Source: Cylindrodendrum hubeiense
Lineage: Eukaryota; Ascomycota; Sordariomycetes; Hypocreales; Nectriaceae
Direction: 5' to 3'
Assembly: GCA_014621425.1 (NCBI GenBank)
Contig: JAANBB010000161.1
Coordinates: 1 to 64,000, forward strand
Length of the DNA stretch: 64,000 bases
Position 1 is the first letter of the stretch. Each line of letters opens with the position of its first letter. The notes beneath the pieces are model-generated. The model was given only the letters and a program-made list of their open reading frames with translations, was not told the origin of the DNA and did no database searches. Below are positions 9,891 through 21,089 of this stretch, in pieces. The position numbers and the translations under genes are program-made.

Positions 9891-11478
9891 ATGACGGCAG
9901 ACAACAAGCGAAGCAGCATTGAGAGAAAGCCTGAGGACAGCTTTGTTGAAATGTCCGCCGATCCCATGGAGAAGGGAGGCGTCCTCGGCGAGGAGGCTGA
10001 TTACTCTGGCGCTGTGAAGAAGACCAGCCCTGAGGAAATCCGTCTCGTTCGTAAGTTGGACTTAAGAATCATGCCTACTCTCTGGGCCATGTATTTTCTG
10101 AACTATGTACGTCAAGGCATCAATGTTTTAGTGTTTTGGAATGGCTATCTAACCTTCAACTTTGTAGCTGGATCGAAACGCCATTGCTCAGGCGCGACTG
10201 AACAACCTGGAGGAGCACCTCGGTCTTGTAGGAACCCAGTACAACACCTGTATCTCGATTCTGTTTGTTGGGTAAGTTCAAACTTCCAGTCACCAATTTC
10301 CTGTGGCATCATACTAATTTGGATTCAGATACCTGCTCATGCAGATTCCGTCCAACATGTTGATCTCCTCGAAACGCGTCCGTCCTTCGATTTATATGTC
10401 TATCTGCATGATGGCCTGGGCCATTGTCTCTGCATCCACAGCTCTGGCCAAGAACTATACAAGCCTGGTTGTCGTTAGATTCTTCCTGGGCGTTACAGAG
10501 GCACCTTTTTATCCTGGAGCCCTGTACCTCCTGTCAATCTTCTACACTCGCAAGGAGATCGCTACACGACTGTCGATTCTATACTCGGGCAACATCTTTG
10601 CCACTTCGTTTTCTGGTCTCATCGCCGCGGCGACTTTCAACACAATTGATGGAGCACAGGGCCTCACTGGATGGCAGTGGCTCTTCATCATTGAAGGTAT
10701 CCTGACATTTGTTGTCGGTATCGTCGGAATGTTCACCCTGGCTGATAGCCCATTGACCACTCGGTGGTTGGAGCCGGAAGAGCGACAGCTCGCACATGAT
10801 CGCATGGTTCGGGATACCGTCGGTCTTGAGGAGAGCAAGGGAGCCAGAGCTGGATTCTTCCAGGCCGTTCGTGATCCTCGACTTTGGCTTTTCTGCTTCA
10901 TCCAGAACATGCATCTCTCGGCATGCTCCTTCAACAACTTCTTCCCCACTGTCGTTGGCTCTCTGGGATTCAACAAAACCATCACCCTAGTCCTCACTTG
11001 CCCCCCTTACCTCGTCTCTGGTTTCTTTGGATACCTCGCCGGCATGTCTTCTGGCAAGCACAATGAACGGACCTGGCACATCACCGTATGCATGAGCATC
11101 GCATTGGTTGGTTACATCATATCTTGTGCCACGCTGAACACCCCCGCTCGGTACATCGCATGCTTTCTGTTTGCTAGCGGTGCTTACGCCGTCAACTCTA
11201 TGATTCTAGGCTGGGTATCTGCGACGCTTGGATCAACTCCTGAGAAGAAGTCTGTCAGTTTGTCGGTTGTCAATGTTGTGGCCAATGCATCCTACATCTA
11301 CACAGCATACCTGTACCCGTCGAGCGATGGACCTCGTTACTTGACCGGAATGGCGAGCAATGCTGCGTTTGCCGTCATGTGTATTGCTGCGACTTGGGTC
11401 CTTAGGATCTGGCTTATTCGGGACAACAAGAAGCTTGACCAACAGGGCACTACCCAGGTCACAAGATACGCATACTAA
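9891..11478 (+). CDS. MFS transporter, anion:cation symporter (Dal5/TtuB-like) family
   Basis: A 489-residue 12-TM carrier in three exons: 9891-10106, 10168-10271 and 10329-11478. Introns are GTACGT...TAG and GTAAGT...CAG. The ATG at 9891 is the first in frame; an upstream TTG is not used. The charged N-terminus is followed by family signatures: LRIMPTLWAMYFLNY, LDRNAIAQARL on TM1, GYLLMQIPSN, RFFLGVTEAPFYPGALYLLS and GWQWLFIIEG. This family carries anionic substrates such as allantoate, nicotinate, phthalate and, in bacteria, tartrate (TtuB). Its position next to tartrate dehydrogenase and glycerate kinase suggests uptake of tartrate or a related hydroxy-dicarboxylate. Other organic anions remain possible. 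Confidence 0.87.
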
Positions 11479-12316
11479 TCCCAAATCAGCACAGACGCTG
11501 GGGATCACAAGGCTGCGTAAACATGGAGATTGCAGCAAGGGATATTGGAATTGTATGCTATTCAGGTTATTTGAGATTTGGTGGATTTGTCAATGAAGAA
11601 GAATTGATTTGGAGTATCACTATCAACGCAAACCAAAAAATGCAAATGCACTTAAGAGTAATTGGCTAATAGTGACACCCTGATGTTCCCCAAAATTACT
11701 CCAGACCTCTAGAAATGGTGTGAATTTGGAGTAAAATTTTGTTCCTGCTGTACTGTTAGCGCTCTAGCGGTCCGAGATCATGTCACATTTATTCTAGGCT
11801 ATCATCTCACCATGCATCACCGGAGTGTGCATCATGTGCTGTAGTTGGAAAATGTAGTACATCATGGTGGTGTTGCTACACGTGGTTAGAGGCGCATCGA
11901 AATCGTCAATGTGCTGGTGAGTGGTACATTGATGATAAGTTTATTTGGTCCAACCTGGATGATGCGTGCCGTAGAAACTAACTAGATTGCCCACGAGACA
12001 GCACCGCCCCTTCAAAACAACTGATTTTGACTGGCATCCGCCAACAGTGCTGCGATAACAACAATGTAGGCCAGTTGCTCTTCCTAGCTTAGCGGGCCTT
12101 TTCAGTTCTGACACGTCATCTTCCGACATGCCACCCGGATCTGTCGCGCCATTTAGGTTGACACGTCATCCAAATTTTGCTTCCTCTGAATTAGCAAATA
12201 TCAATTGGTTATTCTTACCCCATACTTGCTGTCTCTGCGGAGATACTATAAACGCTTTGTCTTGACTTTAAAACAATAAGATCGAAAAGATTGCTCATTT
12301 GTCAAGAGCACTCAGC
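11479..12316. other. Intergenic with GNAT promoter
   Basis: AT-rich spacer downstream of the carrier. A TATAAA box at 12247-12252 lies 65 bp upstream of the GNAT start codon. No coding sequence is supported. Confidence 0.5.
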
Positions 12317-13122
12317 ATGTCTTCGACAAACTCTACGAAACTTCGCATTCGATACAGCACTAAAAATGACCTTGAGGCTCTTGTTCGCATTACAGATGTC
12401 GCATTCGGAGACAATATCGTGAGCCAGGCGGTGTTCCCAAAGCGTCTTCGCATTAAGCCAGGAACGCAGGATGAGTGCGAGTTCCGGCTTAGAACTTATC
12501 AAGCGAATTTCGGCGCACCAGGAAACCATTATATTTTAGCTGTTGAGGATGTTCATATTGCAGATGGCACAGAGGATACAAGAGAAGAAATCGCTGGGTT
12601 TGCCCTCTGGATATCACCTCTGACACGAGACCAAGAGAAGCGCAAAGAGAAAGAGGAAAAGGAAACGAACCGCAAGACCCATATGACCTCTCCTCCGCCT
12701 TGTATGGATCTGGAAGCTAGGACGATGATCAGAGATGCGATGCATAATTTTGAGAGGAGCATGATGGGTCAGAAGGGAGCATCTGACTACTGGTGTAAGT
12801 AATCACCCACCCAAAATTACTATTTCTTTCCATCAACTCCATCTGCACTGCCTCAACTTACTTCTTTCTAGGTCTCCAAACTATCGGGGTGGACCCGAAA
12901 TATCAGCGAAAAGGAGTTGGAAGGCTAATGGTACAGTGGGGCATTGATAAAGCTGCCGAAGAAAACAGAGACGTCTGGCTGATAGCTACTCCACTTGGTA
13001 GAAAGCTCTACCTTTCGATGGGCTTTGACATTCTGGGAGAAATGACATTATTGGGGGAGATCCAGACGCAAATGGTAAAGAAGAGACCTAGCAACTCGAA
13101 TGCTAGTGAGGAGGAGCAATAA
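12317..13122 (+). CDS. GNAT-family N-acetyltransferase
   Basis: A 242-residue protein in two exons (12317-12794 and 12872-13122) with one 77-nt intron GTAAGT...CTAG. The N-terminal half, LRIRYSTKNDLEALVRITDVAF, is the usual first strand and helix of a GNAT fold. Exon 2 holds the acetyl-CoA pyrophosphate-binding motif A (VDPKYQRKGVGRLMVQWG, the R/Q-x-x-G-x-G/A core) and the C-terminal SMGFDILGE strand. A Lys/Glu-rich linker separates the two halves. This gene type is widespread in Aspergillus and Penicillium as small-molecule acetyltransferases of unknown substrate. The ATG at 12317 is preferred over the upstream TTG. Substrate unknown. Confidence 0.85.
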
Positions 13123-13416
13123 TAGGATGTCTGCCCGATTTTCACAGCAGTAATAGTGGCATTGACACATTGAACCTTCTAGTATCAAAGTATGTTGTTA
13201 TTTGAGAGTATTAATTGTATTACGTCAAGCTATCTGGCAGCATATCGACTAAAGTTGGGTATCTCTTAACTGCGAGGGAAATAGTCGATATGCACTCTAC
13301 GTTGATACCAGCCTAGCTATCTATTTCACGTGAGTAGAGCTTTGCGGAAAATGTGTATAAAGTCCCCTAGCATCCCACCAGTATCGTTAAAGAATGTTAT
13401 ACGTACACCCTCAACC

Positions 13417-15835
13417 TTACCTTAGGTAGTTCCATGTTGGATCAATAGAAGCATCGAACTCCGCAGCGACGAGAAAAGGGTTGTCAATAGCACTGAATGA
13501 ACTGGCGAATAGCTGGTCATACCACATCATAGACTCCTGGCCCTCGACAAGCCCGGCATCCATGGAAGGATCAAGCGAGTCTGTAGCCACAGAAAATGCG
13601 GAAGAGGGATCTTGGGCACCTGCGATGCCTGATCGGTTAGCAGCGACAGCTTGAGACTCCGCGCCAGCATTGACACCCGTGGTTGCGAATAACTGTGCAC
13701 GCGACTGTCTTTGTCGCGAAAGCATGTCTGTTTGCAATGGACCCGCACCTCTATGCATTGGCATTATGTTTTGATGCTGCACATTGGTTTCCAAGCCCAC
13801 GTTTAGGGTTTGTGTCAAAGCACCAGACTCGTTGAACGATCTTCCCGAGGCCGCATCGGTGTTGGTAACAGCAGCAGCTGGATCAGACACCGACATTGTC
13901 CCTCGGCGCTTGTTTGAGGGAGATATGTTTTCTTGGCCATCGGATGGTGCACTTTGAGATGTGACAGCCCTGAACAATGCCTGGGACCCGGGCAAAACCT
14001 CAGCCGAGTCGCCGGCAACAGGGGGAGGACGGGATAACTCCCAAATAGCAGATATGAGCTCCTCAACGGCTTCAAGACAATACTCTGGCCATGAAGTGTC
14101 TCGCGCAGCTAGATGAATGAGCATATCCTTGCCAGCCATGACGTGCCTTCAAAGAAACATTAGCGTTAGTTTAACGGATTGGGGGCGGTGACCTTTACCT
14201 CAGGGCACTGTCGAGTGGGACCTGGCTCTCAAAAGCGGCGTGAACAAGAACAAAGGTACTAATCCACACGGCCCAAGTAAAAGAGGGCCAGAGAAGGGGC
14301 ATCGCCAATCGTCGTTCAGCGCGGTCGTTTCCGATGCGGTGATGTTTTCGGTGCCTCTTAAACAGAATACATATCGACTTCGCCGCAGAGATACAGGCTT
14401 GGAAAGCAGAAGAGTATGATGGAGAAGAGGCCTCAGATGCCAAACCGGGGCGGTTCAGACATATAGTAGACTCGTGCTTTAGGAAAAGCAACATTAGACG
14501 ATGGCCGGGGGATATCTTTGGACGACTGGGGGTATCAGTATCGCTAAGATTGTCCGCTTCATCTTCCTCTTCGACAATGTCCTGGATCTCATTCGACCAT
14601 TTCGCGAGCTCCGTCTGGACAAATGCTGTTCTATCAGCAGTGTCCTGACGCTTCATAAAGGATTTGTTGCGGAGTTCCAGAATAAGCCCGCGAATCCTGG
14701 CTTGCTTGGCAAGATAGGTGAGCAGTTGGAGCTTCTCAGCTCCATCAGCAGCATCAGTGGGTCCACCATGATGCTCGTCGCCTGGGTAGCAAACATCCAA
14801 ATCATCGTCCTGTATATCCAGAGGCAGCCCGAGGGACTGACAGAGAAATCTTTCAAGGATGTAGATGCACCAGAAGACGCGGCGGCGAACAGATGCTTCC
14901 TCAGCAGTGAAGAAAGGAAACCGAGTTGGACAACGATGAAGTCCTAGGTGAAAGGCCATCCGAACAATTAGGCCACCCAGGCGGGATGCTGCATTCAGGC
15001 ATAGCATTGACGTGAGAAACAGTTGGATAGCAAGAGCTGCCTGGGTGGCCCTAATCGATGCCGGCTGACTCAGTGCGAATTGAGAGCTTGCTACAGCTTC
15101 TTCCACACTTTGGAACACGAGGGCCGACGGAATAGGCTTCGTAAGGGCATCACCCTGACGACTGTCGGCAAGCGAAATGGACAGTATTGATCTGAGGATG
15201 ACACAGTCTAAAGAAGGAATGGCAGATATTCCTCGCTTTGAAGCTTCTTCAAATATCCGGAGTGTATCTGGACCATGGAGAAAGGGGATAGCGGGATGCC
15301 AGGACTCGAAGAAGCTCTTAGACCAATCAACCAGGTCTTCGAAGCTCGGTTGAAGACTGCCGACCCCTGGGTCACTGACAACCTCATGGGGCTTCCATAG
15401 GAGCTTCTCCGGGTTCGTTTTCGCCAAGTTCGTTTGTCGGAGCTGGTCGTCTTCGCCCGGTACTAAGTTATTGATTGTCGTTGCTTGGGTCGTTCTCGTC
15501 GCGGATCTCCTGGCCAGTCTCAAGTACACGGCACGGATGTAGTGAATGCCGCTGCCACTCCCGACAAAGCGAGCCACATCATGCTCTCCGGTATCGCGCA
15601 TTAACCCATATTCTCGAGCCGGCTGGGATCCTGATACTGATCGTTTTCGTTTGCGTGCTTCGGCTGAATATCCAGGGGTAGAGCATGAGGCAGTCTCGGA
15701 GGCGCTGAACGGTGATTGGTGAGTGGCCATCGCGCTGCGACTCCTCGTGGAGCCATATGCCGCAGAAATATCAGGGGAAGTATTCACTGCAGAGATGGCA
15801 CTATCGCGTCCGAGAGGAAAAGGCTGCCTCTGCAT
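13417..15835 (-). CDS. Fungal_trans-domain regulator lacking a zinc cluster
   Basis: A 788-residue protein in two exons (15835-14199 and 14146-13417) with intron GTAAAG...AAG. It has a low-complexity N-terminus with a basic patch (RKRKRS) and RFVGSGSGIHYIRAVYLRLARR, the segment that usually follows the zinc cluster in this family. Next comes a fungal-specific regulatory domain with FFESWHPAIPFLHGPDTL, GGLIVRMAFHLGLHRCPTRFPFFTAEEASVRRRVFWCIYILERFLCQSLGLPL (split over several helices) and DDDLDVCYPGDE. The C-terminus is Ser/Gln/Asn-rich. No Cys6 motif is found in frame or in the 175 bp upstream, where the divergent neighbour instead encodes a bare Zn2Cys6 domain. It may act through another subunit, or a more distant 5' exon may exist. 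The start at 15835 is the first in-frame ATG. Confidence 0.75.
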
Positions 15836-16010
15836 CGCGTCGCGTGAACCAAGGCAAAGGAATGACGTTGGAGCGGACAAAGAAATGTCCGAAGCGGGGT
15901 TATGATTGAACTTCGTTTGGTCGCTTCGGTGGGGCGTCGCTTCAGGACTGTGCTAACCTGGACCACCAAGAGCATTTGCGCAGAAACGGTCGGCCATTGC
16001 GCAAGAGCAT
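15836..16010. promoter_or_regulatory. Compact divergent promoter between two regulator genes
   Basis: Only 175 bp separate the start codons. The region holds inverted 8-bp arms, CCGAAGCG at 15889-15896 and CGCTTCGG at 15922-15929, an everted CCG/CGG arrangement that could bind a zinc-cluster dimer. The role is inferred. Confidence 0.4.
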
Positions 16011-16870
16011 ATGGCCGATAATGAATTAGAAGACGGTGAGGGTGGGCATTCCTTGAATCCCATTGCCTGCAGCTACTGTCGGCAGAGAAAGCGCAAGGTG
16101 AGTCCTGTCTTACACTCGGTCTACTGATTCCGAACCACTCTTCCTTTCGGAATAAGTTGCTGACAAGTGACGACAGTGTGATCGCCAACTGTCTGTTCCC
16201 TCATGTATAGACTATGGTGGCATTGAACTAAACTCTCATCTTTATCTAGCCCTCACTGCCTTCAATGCAGTCATGACCCCTCCAACTGCCACTATCCGGA
16301 ACAGAACAAGAGGTCCGTCACCCCAACTCGGATATGTTGCCTTATTAGATACTGATATCCCGAAAAAGAGGGATCCCCATTGGGTTCATCAATCGATTGG
16401 AAGCGCGATTAGTTGAGACAGAAGATGCTCTCTACCGGGTTCTTCAGTTTATCGACCAGCGCTCAGCTGATGAACCAAATTCGCTGCAGCACTCCCGACA
16501 AAGTAAAGCCGAGCGGATAAAGGAATGGGACACCCTTCCGTTGCAATCTATGGATGAAATACATCAATGGTATCAGCAGAGAATCGGCACAAGCCCTTCG
16601 AGCGTAGGGGATGCCTCGATTGAGAATTTGCCGCAGCTGAGCACTACATGGCCCCCTCGCGCAATTAATCACACAACGGTACCAGTACCAGTACCAATTG
16701 TCACTATGCCTGAGACAAACTCACAACCAGAGGTAGTTACACACACTAGAGAGCCTATTTCAACCTCGGATGGAGACAACATGTTGGAAGGATCATGGGA
16801 AGTGGACCCTCAGGCAAGCGAAAGCAAGGCCAAAGATTTGGGAAAGAAACACCCCAATCTGTATTTTTAG
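16011..16870 (+). CDS. Short Zn2Cys6 DNA-binding protein without regulatory domain
   Basis: A 221-residue protein in four exons: 16011-16097, 16177-16190 (14-nt microexon), 16250-16312 and 16369-16870. It encodes a complete zinc cluster with Cys at residues 20, 23, 30, 37, 40 and 47 (C-x2-C-x6-C-x6-C-x2-C-x6-C), followed by EQNKRG and a likely coiled-coil dimerisation helix (GFINRLEARLVETEDAL). The rest is acidic and proline-rich and ends at KKHPNLYF. No fungal_trans domain follows. The microexon boundaries (GTCTGT donor) were chosen because they alone restore the CDRQLPHCLQC spacing. It is divergent from a regulator that has the opposite composition. Confidence 0.75.
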
Positions 16871-17339
16871 GAAGTCAATATTCACAAAAGATTATCATCA
16901 TTGTCTCTATTTGCCGCAACGCAAAAGGGATGGGTACTTTGTGCCTTAGAGCCTGTTCTTCCAATCTAAGGTCTCAGTTCCTTCAAGCGAGGTTTCTGCA
17001 AGGCGCTGCTAAGCGGCTAGCTTCTTGCCGCCAATACCCGATCCCCGCACATGTACTCTGTCTGGAGAATGGGCTGCAGAGGGTTACTGCTTCTTGTGGC
17101 TCCTCACTGCATGTGATGTTTATGATCGGGATAGTCAATAGGCTTGTCGGCTTCTTAAGAAACAACATTTATCAGCGTCGCCGGATTTGTGAGCCGGTGG
17201 GTCCGCTCCCAACCCCACACTCGGTATGCGGTTCCGATGTTGCGGGGATATCACTACCATCGTATTTGTATTCAAGGAAGTTAGAATCGATATCAAGAGG
17301 GAATCCCATTGAGCTCAATCATTCTAATTGCAGTCAAAA
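16871..17339. other. Intergenic, no supported gene
   Basis: Spacer between the short zinc-cluster gene and the YCII-like gene. An open frame at 16795-17433 overlaps both flanking genes and has no family motif. The last part is the YCII promoter. Confidence 0.5.
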
Positions 17340-18001
17340 ATGTCCTTTACCACTCACTCTCTCCGCCGAGTCTGCGTTCGGGCCTACTCGACTCCGAACT
17401 CACGAGCGTTTCCCACCCCTTCATCTTTCGTGAGCATTGCACATCAAAGTAGAAGTATGGCTACTGGCAGGAAGCTAGAGTGGTTGTGCATTCTACCCGA
17501 TAAGCCTGATGTCCTTGAACGTAGGAAAGAAGTTAAAGGGTATGCTGGCGATTCCACATGGTTCATCCTGGTGGATCCTTCATTAATGCCTGGGTGCGAT
17601 TACTAACATATTGGGTTCAAGTCAGCATTATGAAGCGGTGAAACCCTTGGTTGCTTCCGGAAAACTCGTTGCTGGTGGTGAGCTGCCCTATTTCTTGTGT
17701 TCTGCGCTACATTCGTAAGTTTGTTGGATTCTAACGTCATTAAAGGAGCAATGTTCGAAAAGCATCCTGTTGAAGGAGAACCCGCATTGTTCAAAGGCAG
17801 CGTTATCGTTTATACTGGAGAAAGTGCCGAGGAAGTCCAGAAACTCATCAAGAATGATGCTTACGCCCGAGGTGGTGTGTGGGATCTCGAAAAGGCTCAA
17901 ATCATTCCGGTAAATTCTTTCCTCAATCCTTCGAAGCAATAATCCATGTTAATTTTTGATCCTGTCAGTATGTCCCGGCTGTGCGAGAGCCCCTGTCCTA
18001 G
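17340..18001 (+). CDS. YCII-related domain protein
   Basis: A 150-residue protein in four exons: 17340-17539, 17622-17677, 17746-17909 and 17969-18001. The first intron has a perfect TACTAAC branch site. A basic Ser/Arg-rich N-terminus (about 40 residues) resembles a mitochondrial presequence. The body is a YCII fold: EWLCILPDKPDVLERR, SGKLVAGGAMFEKHP, FKGSVIVYTGESAEEVQKLIKNDAYARGGVWDLEKAQIIP. The last exon adds YVPAVREPLS, the usual family ending. Reading straight through the last intron gives a stop at 17942, but the spliced version fits the family better. YCII proteins have a conserved His/Asp pocket and mostly unknown chemistry. It may be a small metabolic enzyme in mitochondria; the substrate is unknown. 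Confidence 0.8.
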
Positions 18002-18103
18002 ATGATTTAGGCTTCAAGGGCCGCTCAGGGAGGAACGTTTCACAGTCTTTTTCTTTTTTAAGAGGAATGGCTGCTGGATATTGTTGACGGAGTTTGGCAT
18101 TTT

Positions 18104-20660
18104 CTATAATTCCGGAGGATATAAAAGGCAATCTACGTCAAGTTGTTCTGCCAGGTCTAGAAGTTCCCGTGGGGAGAGTCCAGCCATTGCATTAGCCGCA
18201 AAATGATCCCATCCAGTCTCATCAATAATCGAATGTTCCTCGTGCTCATGCTCCCCTTGCACCTGGTGCTGCAAATCATCATCTATGTGGGAAGATTCTG
18301 GGAAGTCGGGTAGGTCACTAGCTGGAGTAAAAGAAGACAGCTTTTGCTCTAGTTGACTGAGTTCCACCTTTCGGAGAGGCGCTACCAGGCTGCCTTTGGC
18401 AATCATTGTATCGAGAATATAGTTTATATCATCACGCCAGCTATCATCATGTAGAAGATATGGGCAGATGACGGTGATAAGATGAAGAAGGAAGGCGGAA
18501 GAAGAGGCATATTCGACTTGGAAAGGCAAGAAAGATTCTAGATGAAAGTCCGAGAGTTAGTAAAATACCGTACTATAAAGAAAGCAGGACAACTTACCCA
18601 GGAGGTCTTCATCAGCTAGCGCTCGAAGAGTGCTTAAAACCGTCTGGGCCGAGTCAACGCATGACTGTATGAGTGAAGCAACAGGGGGTGAAAGATTGAT
18701 TCCCCGAGAGACTTGGGTCGTGGCCTGTTCTATATGCATGTGTAGAGCACACATGATTTGTGGTCTGGTAGTGAGAACTACACACTTGGTGATATTAGAT
18801 TTGAACTGTTGGAAAATGGGTCGTATATGACTCACATGATGATAGCCCAATATTAAGCGTGTTGCAGTTCGTGAAGCTTTGCTGATAGAGTCTTGGAAGT
18901 AGGTGCTTATAAGGCCATTCAAATCCCGAGCCACTTCTGCTAGATTTCGTAGAATTGACTGCGTATCGGTGAGAAGAGTGCCGTCAAAATTCTTTCCAAC
19001 ACCGTAGACGGCTAGAGTAAAGGGTGAGCAACGTTCAAGATATGTAGGATTAGAGCACTCCAAACTCACTTGTCAAAATTCGGGTTGTCAAGCGGGACAA
19101 CCGGACTTGAAGTGTCATGGTCAATGCATTGAGAGAGTCATCCATCTGAGATGGGAGCTTCGTGGTGATGTCTTCGTCTCGGATAGAGCTGGTTGCTCCA
19201 ATGAGTGCTGCCCAGTCAAGGTCAAGCATGTAGACGATCCAAAACACAATGTGACACCGCTTGGAGAGTTCAACACCAACGACATCCTCGCGCATATGCC
19301 GATGCATTCCGGCAAGAACACATATACGGAGAGCCTGTCCAATCTATGCGAATGGTATCATGTGAGCAAATATACTAGCACTGAAACATAGTCCATACTT
19401 ACGTGTTGGAAAGCGGGCACCCTCATATCAACGGACTGAAAGTAAATGGCCGCTAATGTGAGCGCCTGAGCTGCGACGACGGGGTCATTGTCAATCTCTG
19501 CCAGGTCTGGAAGCAGTGACATAGCTCGGGAAGCATAATTAAACCCAGGTGGCTTGTCACTCTTGCCTCCATTGCCCAAGAAGGCTTTCCCAAATGCCAG
19601 CATTAGCAAAAATTGAGCATACCAGTGTCTACATCTCTTGGCTTTGGTGGGGGCATCCTGGTACAGCTCTCTCATGTTGCGGAGGAATTGCTGCTCATCA
19701 ATAATATTGGCAAGTGGGCCTAAATAAAAGGTGGCAGTCTTGACCAAGAAAAGGGCGTAATCCGAAGGCGGTAGATTGGAAACATCGGGGGCTTCATCAG
19801 GGCCTAATGGCCGCCGTTGCATCTTAAAGGCGGAGCCATCAAGATGCCATGGAGCTGGTTCGCAGCCGGCATCGGGAAGATGCTTCCCCACAAGCGAAAG
19901 GACGCGACGGCAAAAGGCCCAAGATGACGAGGGACCCATGTACCCTGGGTATGAAGTGTTAGCGACTATTTCGACGGATCACGGCTCCGTGACGCTTACA
20001 GTATCTCCCATTGGCTTGTGCGAATGTGTAGTCATTGTCCACGAGAGGATTCTGCTGAAAGGCTGGCTCCACTCTGTCGAGGGTCGGGTCGATAGCACTC
20101 TCAGGGAGCGTTTGTTCGGATTGTTGCTCCTGGGACGTCCCCGGTGGTGTTAAGGCTGGCATGGATCAGCATGGGATGCATTGACTCGACTGGACAGTCC
20201 TACTTGTGTCAGCCATCTCGCCTCTACCGGATGTTATTGAGCCCTCATCAATATCGAAAACCTGGGCTCCAACACCCGGTCTTCTCGAACTAAGGGGGCG
20301 ATTTGACCATGTCTCACTGTCCAAAATGGAACCGGATGCACTGCCGTCTTGGCGGCTTTCCAAGGCTCGCAGATAGCTGTTGGTGGGGATGCAGGTTAGA
20401 CTCGGTCTAGAGACAGCGGGGCGGGAAAAAGAAACAGGATGGAATAATGCCACTCACCTCTCTGGGACTGAAACTCGCTTGTCCGTGGCAGGAAATTGAC
20501 ACGCTACATGCTTCCGATCGCATCTTGTGCATGGCTGGGAGCCGGAGCACTTGACTTTCATGGATCGACATCGATTACAACTGCGACAAAAGGTCAGGGC
20601 TGGACGAGCGCCACAGAAGTGGAGACGGGGAAACCGGAAGACACGCACGCCTTTGGGCAT
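18104..20660 (-). CDS. Zn2Cys6 transcription factor with fungal_trans domain
   Basis: A 731-residue regulator in seven exons: 20660-20458, 20376-20204, 20155-20000, 19944-19403, 19343-19070, 19011-18598 and 18537-18104. All phases agree and the total length is a multiple of three. The zinc cluster has Cys at residues 28, 31, 38, 44, 47 and 54, followed by the linker VPESYLRALESR. The regulatory region starts YWYMGPSSSWAFCRRVL and includes ALTLAAIYFQSVDMRVPAFQHIGQALRICVLAGMHRH (in two exons) and a typical helix-rich C-terminus ending in an acidic segment. It is divergent from a flavin-reductase-like gene. Two TCGG-N9-CCGA palindromes lie 100 and 190 bp upstream of its ATG, and two more lie between prnD and prnC about 4 kb away. 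It is therefore a candidate autoregulated controller of the proline genes, comparable in role to PrnA/Put3; orthology is not established. Confidence 0.85.
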
Positions 20661-21089
20661 TTCTTGGCTATTCTGGTCCGCTGTGTTTTATTCGGCATCT
20701 TGGTGGCAGTATGTAGGCGACTGGCAGTCGGTTTACTGGGCTGTTGTCGGAGGACGAGGTCGGGGGATGCTTCCGACTATAAGTAACAGGTCGACGCTTC
20801 CGGCTACTCAGAATGGGAGCGCTTATCGGCGGGGGGTGATTTGTCAGTCGGATGCCGCTCCCGACGTGCGAGTCAGTCAGGGCGAGATCGGCTACAAATG
20901 TCGGAGGGGTTCGCATCTCTTATCGTTTGGCAACACATTGTCTGCGACTCAGACACATAGTCAATAAATATTCCTTTACGACGGGGCTCTATTTAGGCCT
21001 GTTCCAAACCAAACCCGGAGAACACGAGATTTACCCCGCATTACTACCCTGCCAATTTTACGAATTGAAGCTCCCAGCCAAAGCCGACA
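20661..21089. promoter_or_regulatory. Bidirectional promoter with two TCGG-N9-CCGA palindromes
   Basis: Region between the zinc-cluster regulator (minus) and the flavin-reductase-like gene (plus). Perfect palindromic half-sites TCGG and CCGA separated by nine bases occur at 20760-20776 and 20848-20864. Two further TCGG half-sites in direct orientation lie near 20888-20904. CGG inverted repeats with fixed spacing are the established recognition mode of dimeric Zn2Cys6 proteins (Put3 uses CGG-N10-CCG). Confidence 0.6.
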
